The notes beneath the pieces were generated by a model. That model did no database searches, had not been told where the DNA came from, and worked only from the letters and a program-made list of their open reading frames with translations. A stretch of DNA of 64,000 bases, from contig DKQS01000001.1 in assembly GCA_002471825.1 (NCBI GenBank), positions 297,897-361,896 on the forward strand. Direction: 5' to 3'. Positions 59,853 through 64,000 of the stretch are shown here, piece by piece; positions within the stretch are counted from its first letter, which is position 1, and every line of letters starts with the position of its first letter. Made by a program: the position numbers and the translations under genes. Source of the stretch: Flavobacteriaceae bacterium UBA7302 (GTDB taxonomy: Bacteria; Bacteroidota; Bacteroidia; Flavobacteriales; Flavobacteriaceae).

Positions 59853-61400
59853 CTAGCTCTCGCATTTTTTCAACCACATTCGCATCGAAACCAGATTACC
59901 AATAATTTGGCGTAAGTCTGATATGGCAATTCGCTCTTGATCCATGCTATCTCGATGTCTTAATGTAACAGTTTGATCTTCCAAAGTTTGGTGATCAACA
60001 GTTACGCAGAAAGGAGTACCAATGGCATCCTGTCTTCTGTAACGCTTTCCAACAGCATCTTTTTCATCGTAAAACGTATTGAAGTCCCATTTCAAATCAG
60101 CCACAATTTCTTTGGCAATCTCAGGCAATCCATCTTTCTTCACCAATGGTAAAATTGCTACTTTATATGGGGCTAATACTGGTGGTAATTTGAGTACTGT
60201 TCTAGTGGATCCATTCTCTAATTGCTCTTCGATCAAAGAGTTTGAAAATACCGCCAAGAACATGCGATCCAATCCAATCGAAGTTTCAACTACATACGGC
60301 ACATAGCTTTTGTTTTCTTGCGGATCAAAATATTGAAGTTTCTTTCCAGAAAATTGCTCGTGTTGAGACAAATCGAAATCGGTTCGAGAATGAATTCCCT
60401 CTAATTCCTTAAATCCGAATGGAAACTGGAACTCAATATCAGCAGCGGCATCGGCATAATGTGCTAACTTCTCATGGTCGTGAAAACGGTAGTTCTCTTC
60501 TCCCATTCCCAAACTTAAATGCCAAGCCAATCGGGTTTTCTTCCAATGCTCATACCATTCTTTTTGGGTGCCAGGCTTGATGAAAAATTGCATTTCCATT
60601 TGCTCAAACTCTCGCATTCTGAAAATAAACTGGCGTGCTACAATCTCGTTTCGGAAAGCCTTACCCGTTTGTGCGATTCCGAATGGAATTTTCATTCGGC
60701 CTGTTTTCTGAACGTTTAAAAAGTTCACAAAAATCCCTTGAGCCGTTTCTGGTCTTAAATACACTTGGGTAGAATTCTCTGCAGAAGCACCAATTTGAGT
60801 ACCGAACATAAGGTTGAATTGCTTCACCTCCGTCCAGTTTTTTGATCCCGTCATTGGGTCTGCAATCCCTAATTCTTCAATCAAAGCCTTTACGTCGGCT
60901 AAGTCTTCATTCTCCAGAGATTTGGCCAATCTCCCAAGAATGCTTTTGATTTTATCTTGATATCCTAATACTCTAGGATTCGTTGCCATGAATTGATCCT
61001 TATCAAAGGAATCTCCAAATCGTTTGGCAGCCTTGGTCACTTCTTTGTTAATCTTTCCTTCAATTTTGGCACAATAGTCCTCTACCAAAACATCCGCACG
61101 ATAACGTTTCTTAGAATCCTTGTTATCAATCAACGGATCATTAAAGGCATCTACGTGACCAGAAGCCTTCCAAGTTGTCGGATGCATTAAGATAGCAGCA
61201 TCAACCCCAACAATATTTTCATGCAATTGAACCATCGCCTTCCACCAATAATCTCTGATGTTTTTCTTCAGTTCAACCCCATGTTGGGCATAATCATAAA
61301 CCGCACTCAATCCATCATAAATTTCTGATGATTGAAAAACAAACCCATACTCCTTGGCATGGGAAAGCACTTTTTTAAACTGATCTTCTTGTACTGCCAT
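59853..61400 (-). CDS. glyS: Glycyl-tRNA synthetase (dimeric type)
   Basis: The 515-residue class II enzyme is of the alpha2 (eukaryote/archaeal-like) type used in Bacteroidota. It has MHPTTWKASGHVDAF (motif 1 region), TGSKNWTEVKQFNLMF, YLRPETAQGIF with RMKIPFGIAQTGKAFRNE (motif 2) and SIGLDRMFLAVF (motif 3). The C-terminal anticodon-binding domain begins near APYKVAILPLVKK. The ATG at 61400 is chosen because a GTG at 61409 lies inside the promoter. The promoter -33 and -7 elements are near-perfect. Confidence 0.97.
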   Translation of the reverse strand: MAVQEDQFKKVLSHAKEYGFVFQSSEIYDGLSAVYDYAQHGVELKKNIRDYWWKAMVQLHENIVGVDAAILMHPTTWKASGHVDAFNDPLIDNKDSKKRYRADVLVEDYCAKIEGKINKEVTKAAKRFGDSFDKDQFMATNPRVLGYQDKIKSILGRLAKSLENEDLADVKALIEELGIADPMTGSKNWTEVKQFNLMFGTQIGASAENSTQVYLRPETAQGIFVNFLNVQKTGRMKIPFGIAQTGKAFRNEIVARQFIFRMREFEQMEMQFFIKPGTQKEWYEHWKKTRLAWHLSLGMGEENYRFHDHEKLAHYADAAADIEFQFPFGFKELEGIHSRTDFDLSQHEQFSGKKLQYFDPQENKSYVPYVVETSIGLDRMFLAVFSNSLIEEQLENGSTRTVLKLPPVLAPYKVAILPLVKKDGLPEIAKEIVADLKWDFNTFYDEKDAVGKRYRRQDAIGTPFCVTVDHQTLEDQTVTLRHRDSMDQERIAISDLRQIIGNLVSMRMWLKKCES

Positions 61401-61408
61401 AATGCCCA

Positions 61409-61438
61409 CAAATATACGCCATTAGTCAATTCTGGCAA
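61409..61438 (-). promoter_or_regulatory. Near-consensus Bacteroidota promoter of glyS
   Basis: On the minus strand a TTG (61436-61438) is followed by a 19-base spacer and TATATTTG (61409-61416), the ideal layout TTG-N19-TAnnTTTG. Only 8 bases separate it from the ATG at 61400, so the mRNA is leaderless or nearly so. Confidence 0.75.
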
Positions 61439-61505
61439 GCTATTTTGAGGTTTGAAAAAAGAAAATTTGGATTATTAATTTGTCCCAATTACCTTTAAAA
61501 CTGCT

Positions 61506-62198
61506 ATGAAAAATAATCCCATTGAAAAGATCTTACATCTTTTCTACCCCGAACTATGCATTGGGTGTGAACATCAACTTTTGGACGGTGAAAAACATTT
61601 GTGTCTCGCTTGTCAACACGATTTGCCCATCATTCACCTTACGGATTTCAAGTCCAACCCAATCACCAATACTTTCTACGGTCGAATTCCAGTGGCCCTT
61701 GGCTTTAGTCTACTTTACTTTCGACGGGAAGGTGTCGTAAAACAACTCATTCATCAGCTCAAATACAAAGGAAATGAATCCATTGGTACCTGGTTTGGTA
61801 CTTGGATCGGTCATCTACTAAAAGACGATAACCAATTCTCTCAAATCGATTGTATTGTGCCAGTTCCATTGCATGCTAAGAAAATGAAACAGAGAGGTCA
61901 CAATCAGGTTTCCAAATTTTCAAAGGCATTGAGTACTGTCTTGCAAACTCCAATTTCAGAAGATGCCCTGGTTCGCATTTCTTCCACCAAAACCCAAACC
62001 TTTAAAGCCCGATTCGAACGGTTTTCAAACATGCATACCAAGTTTGCATTGAAGAATGGTACTCCATTTAGGAACCAACATGTTTTAATAGTGGATGATG
62101 TTCTAACAACGGGAGCTACTTTGGAAGCCTGTGCTAAGGAATTTTTAAAAATAGAGGGTTGCCAAGTGAGCGTTTTGACCATGGCATACACCGAGTAG
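61506..62198 (+). CDS. ComF-family phosphoribosyltransferase-like protein
   Basis: The 230-residue protein has an N-terminal zinc-binding double CxxC region (CIGCEHQLLDGEKHLCLACQ). A phosphoribosyltransferase-like domain follows, with the PRPP loop VLIVDDVLTTGATLEACA. ComF proteins are needed for DNA uptake in naturally competent bacteria, but homologues in flavobacteria lack proof of that role. It lies between glyS and an Ig-like lipoprotein gene, a recurrent arrangement in this class. Confidence 0.93.
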   Translation: MKNNPIEKILHLFYPELCIGCEHQLLDGEKHLCLACQHDLPIIHLTDFKSNPITNTFYGRIPVALGFSLLYFRREGVVKQLIHQLKYKGNESIGTWFGTWIGHLLKDDNQFSQIDCIVPVPLHAKKMKQRGHNQVSKFSKALSTVLQTPISEDALVRISSTKTQTFKARFERFSNMHTKFALKNGTPFRNQHVLIVDDVLTTGATLEACAKEFLKIEGCQVSVLTMAYTE

Positions 62199-62255
62199 AA
62201 TTTTGTATTTTTTTATGAAAAATTAATCGTTTCTTTGTAGCAAATCGGACTCTTT

Positions 62256-63872
62256 TTGAAACGAAACATCCATATTACCGTCGTTGTGCTTGTACTTCTC
62301 ATTTTGGCAAATTGTGCCAGAACAGGAAGGCCTGAAGGTGGTCCTAAGGATGAAAATCCGCCCTTATTTGTCACTGCGAAACCTCCTTATAAAACTCTTT
62401 TTTTTAAGGAAAAGGAAATTCGGATTGACTTTGACGAGTTTGTTCGTTTGAAAGACATCAACAAACAACTGATCGTTTCACCACCTTTAAAAAATCCGCC
62501 ATTAATAACACCACAAGGAGCGCCAAGTAAGCAAATCAAAATTAAAATTCTTGATACGCTTCAAGAGAACACTACTTATATTTTCAATTTTGGAAATGCT
62601 GTGGAGGATAACAATGAAGCCAATGTATTGGAAAATTTCAGCTATGTATTTTCCACCGGAGATTATATCGACTCGTTGACCACCAAAGGAGAAGTAAAAG
62701 ATGTTCTAGAGATCATCAACAAGAAAAATGTGAGTCTTTTGCTCTATCGTTTGGATAGCAGTTACAACGATTCGATCATCTATAAACAAAAACCGAATTA
62801 CGTAACCAAAACTCAGGATTCGATACGATTTAATTTCTCGAATCTTAGAAAAGGTAAGTACAAAATGTACGCACTTAGTGAGGAGATCAGCGATTACATT
62901 TTTAATCCAGAAACGGATGCAGTTGGATTTTTGACCGATACCATCACCTTGCCGCAAGACTCTATTATTAGCAAACCATTGGTCTACTTTAAAGAGATGT
63001 TACCCTTCGATTTCAACCGAGGAAAAGAGGTGACTAAAGGAAAAATTCAATTCGGATTTAGAGGCGATCGCAAAGGTTTTAGCGTAAATCTCTTAAGCAA
63101 AGTCCCAGATTCTTTTGCAAGTGTTGCCAAATACGAGCAAGGAAAAGACACCTTGAATTATTGGTTCACCCCAATTGAAAGAGATTCGTTGAATTTCATT
63201 GTTTCCAAAGACGATTTTATCGATACAGTCACCGTTCGCTTGCGAAAAAAGAAATTCGATTCCCTAACGGTAAAGTCATCCGTGAGTCGTGTGTTCCACC
63301 TCAGGGATACCTTTTATTTCTTAACCAATAATCCCATTGTCAAAATTGATAGCAGCAAAATAAACATTGTAGATATCGACACCCTTGATGTACCTTTTAA
63401 AATTAAGAATTCACCCAAAGAAAATAAGGTCGCGCTCATCTTTGAAAAAAAACCAGAGCAACTCTATCGCATCAAAGCAGATCCGAAAGCTTTGGAGGAC
63501 ATCTACCAGGTTTCTCACGACACCATTTACTTTAAATTGATCACCAAAGAAATTGAAGACTACGGACGAATTACGCTGCGCGTCAACAACGTAGAGAATA
63601 AGAATTTAATCATCGAATTACTTTCTGGAAGGCAACAAAATCAAGTGGTTGAACGCCGACTAATCAACAAATCTAGTGAGCTTGTGTTTGATTTGCTCGA
63701 ACCTAAAAAATACACGGTGAGAGCCATCATCGACGATAATCAAAACAACAAATGGGACACTGGGAATCTTCTTCAGAAAAAACAACCTGAACGGATTATT
63801 TACCATCCCGAGCTGCGAGATTTTGAGCTACGAGCCAATTATTTCTTAGAAGAAATTTTTATTATCAATTAA
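62256..63872 (+). CDS. Ig-like domain (Big_5) lipoprotein
   Basis: The 538-residue protein has a lipoprotein signal (LLILANC) and a signature start to the mature part, GRPEGGPKDENPPLF. A Big_5-type Ig domain (about 45-125) follows, and then further beta-rich repeats. The start is TTG at 62256; no ATG is available before the signal peptide. It ends with an overlap of 4 bases with the convergent trans-sulfuration gene. Function is unknown; surface display on the outer membrane is plausible. Confidence 0.9.
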   Translation: MKRNIHITVVVLVLLILANCARTGRPEGGPKDENPPLFVTAKPPYKTLFFKEKEIRIDFDEFVRLKDINKQLIVSPPLKNPPLITPQGAPSKQIKIKILDTLQENTTYIFNFGNAVEDNNEANVLENFSYVFSTGDYIDSLTTKGEVKDVLEIINKKNVSLLLYRLDSSYNDSIIYKQKPNYVTKTQDSIRFNFSNLRKGKYKMYALSEEISDYIFNPETDAVGFLTDTITLPQDSIISKPLVYFKEMLPFDFNRGKEVTKGKIQFGFRGDRKGFSVNLLSKVPDSFASVAKYEQGKDTLNYWFTPIERDSLNFIVSKDDFIDTVTVRLRKKKFDSLTVKSSVSRVFHLRDTFYFLTNNPIVKIDSSKINIVDIDTLDVPFKIKNSPKENKVALIFEKKPEQLYRIKADPKALEDIYQVSHDTIYFKLITKEIEDYGRITLRVNNVENKNLIIELLSGRQQNQVVERRLINKSSELVFDLLEPKKYTVRAIIDDNQNNKWDTGNLLQKKQPERIIYHPELRDFELRANYFLEEIFIIN

Positions 63873-64000
63873 GCGTTTAGTGCACTATCAAGATCATTCA
63901 ACAGATCTTCAATAGCCTCAATTCCTACACTCAATCGAATCAAAGAATCCGTTACTCCAATTTTCAAACGCTCTTTTTCTGGAATAGAAGCATGAGTCAT
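63869..64000 (-). CDS. Trans-sulfuration PLP enzyme (cystathionine gamma-synthase/lyase type), C-terminal end only
   Basis: Forty-three codons and the stop are visible on the minus strand. They read MTHASIPEKERLKIGV and then TDSLIRLSVGIEAIEDLL. MTHASIP and the LIRLSVGIE block are the hallmark C-terminus of Cys/Met-metabolism PLP enzymes, in which the Arg contacts the substrate carboxylate. The rest of the gene lies outside the window, so whether it is MetB, MetC, a lyase or a homocysteine synthase cannot be told. It shares a 4-base stop-stop overlap with the Ig-like gene. Confidence 0.9.
   Translation of the reverse strand: MTHASIPEKERLKIGVTDSLIRLSVGIEAIEDLLNDLDSALNA

Noticed and set aside
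1..64000. CRISPR arrays, transposons, prophage
   Set aside because: No regular spaced repeats, transposase, integrase or phage structural genes were found on either strand.

Overview
The window is ordinary-looking chromosome of a Bacteroidota bacterium, most likely class Flavobacteriia. The evidence is: AT-rich coding sequence (about 40% G+C by eye); the Bacteroidota promoter -7 word TAnnTTTG upstream of many genes with no Shine-Dalgarno motif; a type IX secretion C-terminal sorting domain; the DUF1800/DUF1501 pair, a GSCFA protein, a PycTM-like (DUF5706) membrane protein, and many lipoproteins and beta-barrels. I see no phage, insertion sequence, integrase, CRISPR array or rRNA. No gap between genes exceeds 300 bp, and the longest (about 190 bp, before gpmI) holds nothing I recognise.

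Layout. 1-6.6 kb: 5' end of an initiator tRNA-Met (minus), the ribosome-assembly GTPases era and der, a GAF-type protein, and an HD-hydrolase/PycTM-like fusion. 6.7-9.2 kb: overlapping operon msrB-msrA-selO (oxidative protein repair plus protein AMPylation). 9.3-13 kb: a 1231-residue surface protein joining a calcineurin-like phosphoesterase, a module with CotH/Fam20C-type kinase motifs and an Omp85-like barrel. 12.9-15.7 kb (minus): lemA, two TPM-domain genes and a propeller-like lipoprotein. 15.8-23.1 kb (minus): a fatty-acid block (two acyl-CoA dehydrogenases, two SDRs, an ACAD10/11-type kinase, a DUF1330 protein) below a MerR regulator and a LytM peptidase. It resembles the lva (4-hydroxyacyl-CoA) pathway.

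23.3-34.1 kb: alaS, DUF1800, T9SS-exported DUF1501, GSCFA, a PQQ-like propeller protein and small envelope proteins. 34.2-37 kb: a TPR histidine kinase and a LuxR-type regulator with a small membrane coiled-coil protein. 37-42.9 kb: rhodanese and aromatic amino acid hydroxylase (minus), then gpmI, a thioredoxin-like lipoprotein, map and a methyltransferase. 42.9-49.4 kb: an envelope protein, apbE, an OmpA-type lipoprotein, a DEAD-box helicase with a small partner, tatD and ogt. 49.4-58.7 kb: a 1124-residue outer-membrane protein and a heavy-metal RND efflux operon with a His-rich protein. 58.8-64 kb: two paralogous small barrels, glyS, comF, an Ig-like lipoprotein and the C-terminal end of a trans-sulfuration PLP enzyme.

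The strongest candidates for something undescribed are the phosphoesterase-kinase-barrel protein, the lva-like cluster and the HD-PycTM fusion. Seven of the eight convergent gene pairs end within about 10 bp of each other, three of them on one shared TTAA or TTAG word. All functional calls rest on motif recognition by eye; no search or structure prediction was run.
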